Part shown: positions 1 through 6,572 of the stretch, in pieces
Layout of the letters: each line of letters opens with the position of its first letter
Position numbering within the stretch: the first letter of the stretch is position 1
Origin: Thermoplasmata archaeon
Lineage (GTDB): Bacteria > Actinomycetota > Acidimicrobiia > Acidimicrobiales > Acidimicrobiaceae
Reading direction: 5' to 3'
Assembly (NCBI GenBank): GCA_021836665.1
Contig: JAKBHQ010000345.1
Location: 1-16,205 of the forward strand
DNA length: 16,205 bases
The notes under the pieces: model-generated
What the model was told of the DNA's origin: nothing
The model's database searches: none
What the model saw: only the letters and a program-made list of their open reading frames with translations
Translations under genes and position numbers: made by a program

Positions 1-334
1 TTTCACAGCTCAGGCTGCCAGGCGTGTGCCTACGCTTTTCAGCGTTTTTGAGAACCCAAACCGCTCTGACCAGGGATTATGTCATGGCGGACCCCTAAAA
101 ATGCCAATTATCTCCGGAAGTCCGGTCAGTAGGTGTACTTTGGTCTCGATCTAGAATTCGCAGCGATAACGGAGGTGCGACCTTTGGAGCTCCCAATCAC
201 ATACACCTGGCTCAAGAAGTGACCTCGACGCCGAATGAAGGCCATCCATATGCCGGTTGTGAGGAACTTGGACTTTCGATTTCTTATCGATTAGTGAGTA
301 TTTCGGACTATGACACAGCTGCCTTTGTAGAATC
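1..334. other. Upstream non-coding stretch, no gene supported
   Basis: No convincing gene lies here. One + frame is open from the window edge to a stop at 152-154, but its translation shows no recognisable domain, so it could be the tail of an upstream gene or chance. Small inverted repeats are visible: CTGACC (66-71) with GGTCAG (124-129), CCGG-AAGT-CCGG at 114-125, and TCGAT/ATCGA (276-280 with 286-290). The last lies about 45 bp before the pgsA start and could belong to its promoter region. No clear -35/-10 pair was found. Confidence 0.5.
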
Positions 335-928
335 ATGTCAGTGTCACTGCCAAATCGCTCAGTTGAGTCAAGAGTCCTTACCCTGCCGAACTTCATAAGC
401 CTCTCAAGAGTCATTGCCTTGCCACTGTTTTTGTTTTGGCTTCGGATTCCTCAAGACAGGCTTTTCGCCGCCATCCTGGGCGGACTTATGGGAGTTACTG
501 ACTTCTTGGATGGGTACGTTGCAAGAAGAATCGGACAAGTTTCGACCGTGGGAAAGATAATTGACCCAACTTGCGATCGTATCGTTCTCGTTGTTGCCTC
601 GATAGGACTTTGGTATTTTTCCGTTGTGCCGAGGTGGCTCATAGTCGTCGTTTTGGCGAGGGAAGTTATCGTAAGTGTCGTGGTATTGACGGTGGGTATT
701 TTGGGTAAGGTCCGACTCGACGTGGTTTGGATAGGCAAACTTGGTACCTTTATCCTTCTGACAAGTTTCCCTCTAGCGGTACTGGCAAGTTCTAGTCAAG
801 TAGATTCTAAGTGGTTGCTTTGGATGACCGAGGGAGCAATTGTGGCGGGCACGGGGATTCTCTTTGGTGCTGCATTCCAGTACTTCAAAAAGCTAGTCGA
901 GATCGTCAGGGGTCGAAGCACGATATAG
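335..928 (+). CDS. pgsA: CDP-alcohol phosphatidyltransferase (PgsA-type)
   Basis: Integral membrane enzyme that transfers a phosphatidyl group from CDP-diacylglycerol to an alcohol, most likely glycerol-3-phosphate or a related polyol, in phospholipid synthesis. The family signature D-x2-DG-x2-AR-x8-G-x3-D-x3-D is complete: D56, D59, G60, A63, R64, G73, D77 and D81. These residues bind the metals and CDP. Several hydrophobic segments follow (roughly 84-98, 101-122, 133-152, 166-182), and the length of 197 aa is normal. ATG 335 has only a weak ribosome site, but the N-terminus (LPNFISLSR, 17-25) aligns with the usual start of the fold. The position before gcvH matches pgsA2 (Rv1822) in mycobacteria. 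Substrate is not certain: cardiolipin or inositol-phosphate versions share this motif. Confidence 0.9.
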   Translation: MSVSLPNRSVESRVLTLPNFISLSRVIALPLFLFWLRIPQDRLFAAILGGLMGVTDFLDGYVARRIGQVSTVGKIIDPTCDRIVLVVASIGLWYFSVVPRWLIVVVLAREVIVSVVVLTVGILGKVRLDVVWIGKLGTFILLTSFPLAVLASSSQVDSKWLLWMTEGAIVAGTGILFGAAFQYFKKLVEIVRGRSTI

Positions 929-1193
929 CGCAGTTTTCTGTGGTCACGTCGATTGGACGGCTGCTTAGCTGTGAGGCCAGTCGCTTCTGAGTCAATTCAA
1001 ATAGTTTATAATTCCTCATCTGTGCCGATCGTATCGAGGCGAACGGGGGTTGATACGCCAATAGCGTCTTTTAGGCCGCTTCAAGCGGTTGAGCTCGCCC
1101 TTGGTGAACTCGCAAGATTCAATTTAACCGGAGCGATGTAGCGGAAAAACAAATAAAGCTACGCGTTGGTCTTATGCGGTGCATGGGGCGGGC

Positions 1194-1213
1194 CACGTGA
1201 CTAATGTTACGTG
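1194..1213 (+). promoter_or_regulatory. 20-bp palindrome/hairpin abutting the gcvH start
   Basis: CACGTGAC (1194-1201) pairs with GTTACGTG (1206-1213) around a TAAT loop. That gives 8 pairs with one G-T wobble, and only one base separates it from the gcvH ATG at 1215. It occupies the place where a Shine-Dalgarno sequence should be; the nearest purine-rich run (1184-1192) is too far upstream. It could be an operator or a translation-blocking RNA hairpin. The role is inference. Confidence 0.5.
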
Positions 1214-1214
1214 A

Positions 1215-1592
1215 ATGGACATACCAAATGAACTCGGATACACCAAGGATCATGAATGGACTCGCATCGAAGGCAAGAATCTTCGAGTAGGGATTACAGA
1301 CTATGCACAAGACGCCCTGGGTGACGTCGTTTTTGTGCAACTACCGGCCTTAGGCGCTGCGGTAACTTCTGGCGCAAGTTTTGCCGAAGTCGAGTCCACG
1401 AAGTCGGTCTCGGACATCTTTGCCCCAATTGCAGGCAAAGTAGTTGAAGTAAATGAGAGGCTATCAGACTCTCCGGAGTTGATTAATTCCGACCCGTACG
1501 GAGATGGCTGGATATGCGTGATTGAAGCTAAGGACGAAGCCGAGTTCAAAGGACTTCTAACCGCAGACGCTTATGGAAAGCTCATTTCCTAA
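1215..1592 (+). CDS. gcvH: Glycine cleavage system H protein
   Basis: Lipoyl carrier of the glycine cleavage complex. Its lipoyl-lysine shuttles the aminomethyl group from the P protein to the T protein and is reoxidised by dihydrolipoamide dehydrogenase. The 125-aa length is typical. The N-terminal YTKDHEW motif (10-16) and the lipoylation segment EVESTKSVSD (58-67), with modified lysine K63, are diagnostic, as is the following GKVVEVNERL. It lies alone, about 4 kb upstream of gcvT-gcvPA-gcvPB, and directly upstream of the garA-like gene as in mycobacteria (Rv1826-Rv1827). ATG 1215 fits the family start but lacks an ordinary ribosome site because a palindrome sits directly against it. Lipoyl synthase and lpd are not in this window. 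Confidence 0.97.
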   Translation: MDIPNELGYTKDHEWTRIEGKNLRVGITDYAQDALGDVVFVQLPALGAAVTSGASFAEVESTKSVSDIFAPIAGKVVEVNERLSDSPELINSDPYGDGWICVIEAKDEAEFKGLLTADAYGKLIS

Positions 1593-1626
1593 GCCGCTTA
1601 GGTTTTGGCAGTTGCCGGCACATAGG

Positions 1627-1646
1627 CTGTAACCATAAGGTTATAG
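1627..1646 (+). terminator. Possible weak hairpin after gcvH
   Basis: CTGTAACC (1627-1634) and GGTTATAG (1639-1646) form 8 pairs with one wobble around an ATAA loop, 35 bp after the gcvH stop. No U-rich tract follows, so termination is uncertain. It could instead be a processing or attenuation hairpin ahead of the garA-like gene. Confidence 0.3.
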
Positions 1647-1711
1647 TTGAGGGTTGCGCCTTAGGGTGAAACCTCGGGTTTATAGTGGACGGCAAGTAAA
1701 GGGGAAGCCCG

Positions 1712-2176
1712 TTGATATGCGGCTTTTGCGGTCATCAGAATCAAGCAGGAGCTAAGTTCTGTTCGTCGTGCGGTCGAACCCTTCTACTTTCGGAGCAAGA
1801 GACTACCGGATCGATTGGTCCCGTTGAGGTAGCTGGTTCATTTGATAGCGTTGAAGCCAACCTACCCAAAGGGGTGGGCATCTTCCTCATCAGGGGCGGA
1901 GTTGACTCAGGCAGCTGGTATGCCCTCGACAGGAGCGTATCGAGAATTGGTCGCCATCCAGAAAGCGATATAGTTCTCGACGACATTACCGTGTCGAGAA
2001 GGCATGCCGAGGTCAGCAGGATAGGAACTCGATATTTCCTGACTGATGTCGGATCTCTCAATGGAACCTATCACAATCAGAACAGGACAGACGAGTCGGA
2101 ACTTGCCTCGGGTGACGAAATTCAGATCGGCAAGTACCGCTTTATTTTCCTTTTAATACCTGGAGAAGAGGACTAA
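1712..2176 (+). CDS. garA: Zinc-ribbon plus FHA-domain protein, GarA/OdhI-like
   Basis: Phosphothreonine-controlled regulator. In mycobacteria and corynebacteria, GarA/OdhI binds and inhibits 2-oxoglutarate dehydrogenase and glutamate enzymes until kinases of the Pkn family phosphorylate its N-terminal ETT motif. Here an ETT motif is present (E30, T31, T32). The FHA domain (about 58-147) has G80-R81, the SRRH block (S95-H98) and N117-G118-T119. Segments GRHPESDIVLDD and QIGKYRFIFL closely resemble GarA as I remember it. Unlike GarA, the protein begins with a CxxC...CxxC zinc ribbon (C3, C6, C17, C20). TTG 1712 is the only sensible start and follows an AAAGGGGAAG ribosome site with proper spacing. 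It sits between gcvH and the ftsR-like gene exactly as in Rv1826-Rv1828. Regulatory targets are inferred. Confidence 0.88.
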   Translation: MICGFCGHQNQAGAKFCSSCGRTLLLSEQETTGSIGPVEVAGSFDSVEANLPKGVGIFLIRGGVDSGSWYALDRSVSRIGRHPESDIVLDDITVSRRHAEVSRIGTRYFLTDVGSLNGTYHNQNRTDESELASGDEIQIGKYRFIFLLIPGEED

Positions 2177-2180
2177 GACC

Positions 2181-3368
2181 TTGGAAGGGGAGAGGGACTA
2201 CTGGTCCATAAGCGAGGTTTTAGCGCGCCTCCGAGATGAGTTTCCCGACGTCACGATATCCAAGATCCGTTTTCTGGAATCCAAAGGACTGCTGGACCTT
2301 GAACGGACGCCGTCGGGATATCGCAAGTTCTATCAACACGATGTTGAGCGACTTAAAGCCGTACTGCTGATTCAAAAAGAGACCTTCATGCCCCTGAAGG
2401 TGATTCGCGATCATCTTGGAGATCGCGATGGCGAGCCAAGACCATCTCAAACATTGATGTTTGAGCCGCCTTTAGACGAGTTGCAGGGTGATCCGGGGAG
2501 CGAAATCGGGTCGGTATCCAGCGACCAGGAGCCTGGACTGATTCGGGAATCTCGGGAGATTTCGCCGGATAATTCAGATAGCGAAGTTGAGTTAGAGCAG
2601 GTGCCAGAGTCGATAACTCGATTATCTTCTGCGGTGCGTGCCTCGGTGAGTAAGCTACATACGGCAGAAATGTCTCCCCCGGAAATCGCTAATTCAGAGG
2701 GGGCAAAAGAATCGACAAAAGCGGAGGTTGACAAAGATCGAATTGGCGATCTTTCGACCGACCATAAGGAAAGTGGTCATAGCGGGGCCATGGCACCGGA
2801 TAGTCCAGGACGAGCAGATCGTTCCGCTCGCCTAGGAATAGTTGGTTCTACGCCATCCACCCAACCAGCCGGTAGGAAAATTACAGAAAGACGAAGTCGC
2901 CAGCCTGAGGGACCAACGAGATCGCATGCTAAGTCGGCTCCAGACGTCCAAATAGAGGATTCTGAAAATACCGAGCAGGTAACCGGCCAACAAGGCGACT
3001 TTACCGTTGAGGAGATCACGAAGTTGACTGGGGCTCGGATTGCCGAAATAGCCGAGATGGTCGAGTTTGGACTTATTTCGGGTCATAACGAATTTGGGGA
3101 GACCGTCTATTCTTCGGAGGAACTCGCTCTGATTAGGATAGTCCTCAGGTTTCGCTCCTTTGGGATCGAAGCCCGTCACTTGAGACTATATAAGACTTCA
3201 GCTGAACGCGAATTTGGGTTTTTAGAGCAGGTAGTCGCTCCTATTTTTAAAAAGAGAAACCCAGTTGCGACCGAGCAGGCAAAACAGATTTTGCTCGAAT
3301 TACGATCGCTTGGTGGAACGATGCGTGAAGCGTTCTTGTCAAAAGAACTCTCAAAGTACCTTGGCTGA
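2181..3368 (+). CDS. ftsR: MerR-family regulator, FtsR-like, with long disordered linker
   Basis: DNA-binding regulator homologous to Rv1828/FtsR, which in corynebacteria controls ftsZ. Residues 7-79 form a MerR winged helix-turn-helix (ISEVLARL, VTISKIRFLESKGLLDLERT, PSGYRKF, PLKVIRDHL). Residues 273-394 form the second, C-terminal domain of this family (FTVEEITKLTGA, YSSEELALIRIVLRF, LEQVVAPIFKKRN). Between them, about 81-271, lies a low-complexity Ser/Glu/Asp/Pro-rich stretch with no recognisable fold, making the protein 395 aa against roughly 250 in Mycobacterium. The start is TTG, with AGAGGA in the end of the garA-like gene as ribosome site. The gap to that gene is only 4 bp, implying co-transcription and coupled translation. 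The regulated genes are inferred from homology only. Confidence 0.88.
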   Translation: MEGERDYWSISEVLARLRDEFPDVTISKIRFLESKGLLDLERTPSGYRKFYQHDVERLKAVLLIQKETFMPLKVIRDHLGDRDGEPRPSQTLMFEPPLDELQGDPGSEIGSVSSDQEPGLIRESREISPDNSDSEVELEQVPESITRLSSAVRASVSKLHTAEMSPPEIANSEGAKESTKAEVDKDRIGDLSTDHKESGHSGAMAPDSPGRADRSARLGIVGSTPSTQPAGRKITERRSRQPEGPTRSHAKSAPDVQIEDSENTEQVTGQQGDFTVEEITKLTGARIAEIAEMVEFGLISGHNEFGETVYSSEELALIRIVLRFRSFGIEARHLRLYKTSAEREFGFLEQVVAPIFKKRNPVATEQAKQILLELRSLGGTMREAFLSKELSKYLG

Positions 3369-3414
3369 GGGATGCTTTTGGGGTTAGTTTTTGTTAAGCG
3401 AGTTGATGCCGAGT

Positions 3415-3440
3415 TGAGATTGCGTGAGATTGCGTGAGAT
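3415..3440 (+). repeat. Short 10-bp tandem repeat upstream of DUF151 gene
   Basis: The unit TGCGTGAGAT occurs twice head-to-tail (3421-3440) and is preceded by a partial copy TGAGAT (3415-3420), so there are about 2.6 perfect copies. It ends 19 bp before the DUF151 start and lies just before its GGAAG ribosome site. It may be a replication-slippage duplication or a one-turn-spaced binding site. Function is unknown. Confidence 0.6.
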
Positions 3441-3459
3441 TTGGAAGTAGAGTCAAGCA

Positions 3460-3966
3460 ATGATCGAAGTTGAACTCGCGGCCGTGCAGATCGATCAGCG
3501 CTCGGCTACACCGGTTATGTTGCTAAAGGAGACTAAGCCACCAGGTAGGACTTTGGCTGTCTATATAGGTCGGGCTGAGGCTCAGGCGATCGTAGATTCT
3601 GTGCAAGGGATTGAGCCCCCAAGACCCATGACGCACGACTTGATGCGTGACATTGTCGAGGCATTGGGCGGAATAGTCCTGAAGGTCGTGATCACGGAGT
3701 TGGTCGAAGCGACATTTTACGCCCAGGTTGAGCTAAAGATCCAGCAAAAAGTCGTAGTAGTCTCTGCGAGACCCTCAGATGCCGTAGCGCTAGCTGTGAG
3801 GGTAGCTGCCCCGATATTTGTCGCATCCGATGTGATGGCCCTAGAGGGTTTCGTTGTGGCCTTGGAAAGCGACGATCCGAGTTTGGCCGAGGATGAAAAC
3901 CCCGAAAAGTTGGTCGTTGAGTTCAGAGATTTTTTGGAACACATCAACCCTGAGGACTTCTCTTGA
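3460..3966 (+). CDS. Bifunctional nuclease family (DUF151) protein
   Basis: Member of the DNase_RNase/DUF151 family, whose characterised members are reported to have nuclease activity; the homologue at this locus in mycobacteria is Rv1829. Family hallmarks are visible: TPVMLLKE (17-24), PRPMTHDLM (54-62), a TFYAQV strand (85-90) and RPSDAVALA (104-112). The acidic C-terminus ending in FLEHINPEDF is typical of actinobacterial copies. The 168-aa length is normal. ATG 3460 has GGAAG at 3443-3447, somewhat far at 12 bp. It lies 91 bp after the ftsR-like gene and before the 850-bp gap. The biochemical role in this organism is unproven, but the family assignment is secure. Confidence 0.88.
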   Translation: MIEVELAAVQIDQRSATPVMLLKETKPPGRTLAVYIGRAEAQAIVDSVQGIEPPRPMTHDLMRDIVEALGGIVLKVVITELVEATFYAQVELKIQQKVVVVSARPSDAVALAVRVAAPIFVASDVMALEGFVVALESDDPSLAEDENPEKLVVEFRDFLEHINPEDFS

Positions 3967-4420
3967 TCGGTGGCTGAATAGGATAACTGCTCGTTTGGCC
4001 GACCTATTACTTTTGAGGTATCGCTTGTAACTTCGGTAGTTGAGGGTTTGAAGCCTGCCTCGTGGTGCTAGCGATGCCTTAATGATCTTTGTGAGGATAG
4101 GTTCTTGGACCTAGCAAAGCAGTTTCGGTAACATTATTCAGCCTTGCCTTGTTGAGAAACTACGCATCGGTGCAAAAACTGCAGTTGTCTGAAGCCAGAC
4201 TTTCTTGGTCGAAGGCAAGGTCTGTCGAAGACATTCCGATGGTGTGGTGAGCGGCTAGGTGAGGCTGCATCTATCTGAGTCCATAATTGTGGGAAAGGAA
4301 TTCAGTAGGAATCCGCTCCAAATTGCCTAGACATTTTTAAGCACACTTTTATGATTGCCTCAGAACGGCTGATCGAAGCAATTTGCCCCTGCTAACCTGC
4401 TAATGGCCGTGCAGCAAAGC

Positions 4421-4469
4421 TAAGTCCATCTTAATCGATACCCAAGAATCGATACCTAAGGTGGATTTA
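4421..4469 (+). repeat. 14-bp tandem repeat folded inside a long hairpin
   Basis: Two head-to-tail 14-bp units, AATCGATACCCAAG (4433-4446) and AATCGATACCTAAG (4447-4460), differ at one base. They sit inside an inverted repeat: 4421-4433 pairs with 4457-4469 (13 pairs including two G-U), then ATCGAT (4434-4439) pairs with ATCGAT (4448-4453). That leaves an 8-nt loop and a 3-nt ACC bulge. The G-U pairs form only in + strand RNA; on the other strand they become C-A mismatches, which favours a + strand transcript. Function is unknown. Confidence 0.65.
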
Positions 4470-4590
4470 CCCGAAGAGCGCAGCGATCCAGGTATTGGAA
4501 GCTCTCTTTCATTTAGGAACCTCGTACGCAAATCGCCCTCAGAGTGAGGCTGCTTGATGCCGAGTTTGAGCCTTAAATTTGGAGTCGACC

Positions 4591-4713
4591 ATGGGTGATG
4601 AAATGGAGGCTGCCTTAATAGCTATTGGCTCGAGTATTCGGAAATCTTTCAACCTTTCGTTAAGAATAGGGCCTTGGGTGGCCAGCGAAACGATATACGT
4701 TTCTCTCAGTTGA
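4591..4713 (+). CDS. Candidate small protein, 40 aa
   Basis: A short ORF starts at ATG 4591 and stops at TGA 4711-4713. GGAG at 4581-4584 lies 6 bp before the start, an ideal ribosome site and better than that of several real genes here. The predicted peptide begins MGDEMEAALIAIGSSIRKSF, with a hydrophobic helix-like stretch after an acidic start, then NLSLRIGPWV. I recognise no family. It lies 106 bp upstream of the second MerR gene on the same strand and could be a leader peptide or a small membrane or partner protein, or chance. It is supported only by its ribosome site, strand and position. Confidence 0.35.
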   Translation: MGDEMEAALIAIGSSIRKSFNLSLRIGPWVASETIYVSLS

Positions 4714-4781
4714 GGGTTGATAGTTGCCGAGAATCTTTTGATCGGGTAGCATATTCAAGCCGTGTAATTACTGTGTATGTT

Positions 4782-4803
4782 TTCTCCGGTCTTTTGTGGA
4801 GAA
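4782..4803 (+). promoter_or_regulatory. Leader hairpin upstream of second MerR gene
   Basis: TTCTCC (4782-4787) pairs perfectly with GGAGAA (4798-4803) around a 10-nt loop, extendable by two G-U pairs. It ends 7 bp before the GGGAGG ribosome site (4811-4816) of the MerR gene. The CTCC segment could alternatively pair with GGAG inside that ribosome site, so a translation switch is conceivable but unproven. Confidence 0.35.
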
Positions 4804-4819
4804 GGAATGAGGGAGGCCA

Positions 4820-5332
4820 ATGGATTCCGCTTACGGATATCGAGGGCCACAGGCATGCGCCATTGTCGGGATCACCTATCGGCAGCTTGACTACTGGGCT
4901 AGAACTGATCTAATAAGGCCATCGTTGGCAGACGCTTCGGGTTCTGGTTCGCAACGCCTTTACTCATACCAAGACCTTATTCAACTTCGAATTATCAAAC
5001 AACTTCTGACAGGCGGCTTAAGTTTGAAGGCCGTCAGGTCGGCAATGATCGAGTTACGCATACTTCTGGACGACGACGCCAGCGGAGCCGATCTAATCGT
5101 CGTTGGAAAGAAGTCGGTCTACCTCCGCGATGGAGAAGACTTGATTGATTTGCTACGTAAGCAGCAACTAGTTATGGGGATTGTGGTATCGCTTAACGAT
5201 CTCCACCGCGAACTAGACACCAAGATCATTGAGTTGAACCCGCCAACCATCCACGAGAATCAGCAGGTGCTGCCATTCGCATTAGAGGAGGCCGGGAAGT
5301 CAGATTCTCAGCATGTGTCCAAGACTGGATAG
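4820..5332 (+). CDS. MerR-family regulator, ResR/McdR (Rv1830)-like
   Basis: DNA-binding regulator homologous to Rv1830 of M. tuberculosis, described as ResR or McdR and linked to growth and cell-division control. The helix-turn-helix spans about residues 8-76, with the near-invariant family block GITYRQLDYWARTDL (17-31), GSGSQRLYSYQDL (41-53) and RIIKQLLTGGLSLKAVRSA (57-75). The C-terminal part (about 90-140) resembles the mycobacterial protein, including VYLRDGEDLIDLLRKQQLVMGI. The last 30 residues look unstructured. The length is 170 aa. ATG 4820 follows GGGAGG at 4811-4816, a strong but very close ribosome site (3 bp). The order DUF151, this gene, glycine decarboxylase matches Rv1829-Rv1830-Rv1832. 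The second domain lacks the cysteines of metal-sensing MerR proteins. Targets here are unknown. Confidence 0.87.
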   Translation: MDSAYGYRGPQACAIVGITYRQLDYWARTDLIRPSLADASGSGSQRLYSYQDLIQLRIIKQLLTGGLSLKAVRSAMIELRILLDDDASGADLIVVGKKSVYLRDGEDLIDLLRKQQLVMGIVVSLNDLHRELDTKIIELNPPTIHENQQVLPFALEEAGKSDSQHVSKTG

Positions 5333-5489
5333 TTTCAAGGATTAGAAGTAGCTCGCTTTTGGGCATTGAGGGCAATTTTTGATTGGACAAACTCTGCTCG
5401 AGTGTAGCAATTCGCTATGGTTTTGGTCACTTCATTTATTAGTGCGAGCGTGAAAGAATGTGGAGCGAAATGGCTAGCATCAACCTTTA

Positions 5490-6542
5490 ATGACTAAGCG
5501 CACTCCTCTTCACGAATTACACCTAGAACTCGGCGCAAAAATGGTTCCATTCAGTGGTTGGGAAATGCCACTGTCCTATCCAGATGGTACCGTCAGCGAA
5601 CATTTGGACTGTCGGTCGAAGGCTGTTGCCTTTGATGTATCACATTTGGGCACCTTGGAATTTGACGGTAGTGACACCTTTTCGTACCTTCAAGACCAGC
5701 TCAGCAACGACCTAGCAAAAATTGCCGCTGGGCGCACCCAATATACACACTTGCTCGATGAACAGGACGCATCTATAGTCGACGATCTCATCGTCTGGTG
5801 GGTTGATGAAGATAGGTTCCATGTTCTGCCGAACGCCGCCAATACAGACGTCGTACAGGAGGTTCTGGGCGGAAAGAATTCAACCGAAGGTCGGGCTTTG
5901 ATCGCGGTACAAGGCCCCTTGGCCAGAGAATTGGCGTCGACATTTGTGCCGGAAGCGGCGGGCGTCGGAAAGTTTCGAGTCATTGAGTTCAGCTACAGAG
6001 GCAAGACTTGCTTTGCTGCGGGAACCGGGTACACCGGAGAAGACGGTTTCGAGTGCTACGTACCGGCTGAGCTATCCACTTTATTTTTCAAAGATCTTCT
6101 GCAGGCGGGTGTCGTTCCAGCCGGACTTGGAGCTAGGGATACCTTGAGATTAGAAGCGGGTCTTCCCCTCCATGGGCACGAGCTTAAAAAGGGTGTTTCA
6201 CCCCCCGAGGCGAACCTCGACTGGGTAGTTGGTTATTCAAAGCCTGATTTCAGGGGGAAAACTGCTGTCGAGTCTCGAAAGGAGCGTGGTCTCCGCTATC
6301 GGCTTTTCGGAGTACGCTCAACCGGTCGCCAACCATTGCGTGAAGGTGCATCGGTGTATTTGCAAGGACGAGCAATAGGACAATTGACAAGCGGTAACTT
6401 TTCCCCCCTGCTCAAGTGCGGTATCGGATTTGCCTTGCTGGAGCCAGCGATGGCCTTGGATGTCGAGGTTGAAGTGGACATGCGAGGAAGACGAGTTCCA
6501 GCTGTTACCACAACCTATCCTTTTTACAAATCTTCAAAGTAG
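5490..6542 (+). CDS. gcvT: Aminomethyltransferase, glycine cleavage T protein
   Basis: Takes the aminomethyl group from lipoylated GcvH to tetrahydrofolate, releasing ammonia and giving 5,10-methylene-THF. Seen in the sequence: N-terminal TPLHELHLELGAKMVPFSGW (5-24); the IVDDLIV block (96-102) containing the catalytic aspartate of the family; GTGYTGEDGFE (178-188); GLGARDTLRLEAGLPL (212-227); and a C-terminal barrel domain with GQLTSGNFSP. The length of 350 aa is slightly shorter than E. coli GcvT (364). The ATG fits the family N-terminus, but the upstream 20 bp show no good ribosome site, so weak initiation or a short leader is possible. It heads the tight gcvT-gcvPA-gcvPB cluster. No glycine-riboswitch core is recognisable in the 157 bp upstream. 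Confidence 0.96.
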   Translation: MTKRTPLHELHLELGAKMVPFSGWEMPLSYPDGTVSEHLDCRSKAVAFDVSHLGTLEFDGSDTFSYLQDQLSNDLAKIAAGRTQYTHLLDEQDASIVDDLIVWWVDEDRFHVLPNAANTDVVQEVLGGKNSTEGRALIAVQGPLARELASTFVPEAAGVGKFRVIEFSYRGKTCFAAGTGYTGEDGFECYVPAELSTLFFKDLLQAGVVPAGLGARDTLRLEAGLPLHGHELKKGVSPPEANLDWVVGYSKPDFRGKTAVESRKERGLRYRLFGVRSTGRQPLREGASVYLQGRAIGQLTSGNFSPLLKCGIGFALLEPAMALDVEVEVDMRGRRVPAVTTTYPFYKSSK

Positions 6543-6572
6543 TAATTTTCTTCTCGTCGAAGGGGGCTATTA

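Larger units (their letters stand above)
3967..4819. other. 850-bp gene-poor region with several inverted repeats
   Basis: No ORF here resembles a known protein; frames are broken about every 20-40 codons. Structures seen: TAGGTT-CTTG-GACCTA hairpin at 4098-4113; CCTTGCCTT (4142-4150) complementary to AAGGCAAGG (4212-4220); CAGACTTT (4196-4203) pairing with AAGGTCTG (4217-4224), which competes with the previous pair; the elaborate hairpin at 4421-4469; and TTCTCC/GGAGAA at 4782-4803. One 40-codon ORF at 4591-4713 has a good ribosome site. I see no glycine-riboswitch core, tRNA or known RNA family. It may hold a small RNA or a long leader for the downstream MerR gene. Confidence 0.5.

Noticed and set aside
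953..1141. 62-codon + ORF between pgsA and gcvH
   Set aside because: TTG start without a ribosome site, no recognisable domain, and it overlaps small inverted repeats (1030-1057, 1074-1090). Probably chance.
3402..4571. Shared TTGATGCCGAGTT segment at 3402 and 4554
   Set aside because: Matches of this length are expected by chance in 16 kb, and the flanks do not align.
4259..4613. Dispersed GAGGCTGC octamer (4261, 4546, 4606)
   Set aside because: Irregular spacing with different flanks; too short to distinguish from chance, and not a CRISPR-like array.
4674..4913. 79-codon + ORF overlapping the start of the second MerR gene
   Set aside because: Wrong frame across a well-conserved MerR start and no family resemblance.
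5333..5489. Glycine riboswitch upstream of gcvT
   Set aside because: I looked for the conserved glycine aptamer core and found none here, nor before gcvH or in the 3967-4819 gap. A covariance-model scan would settle it.
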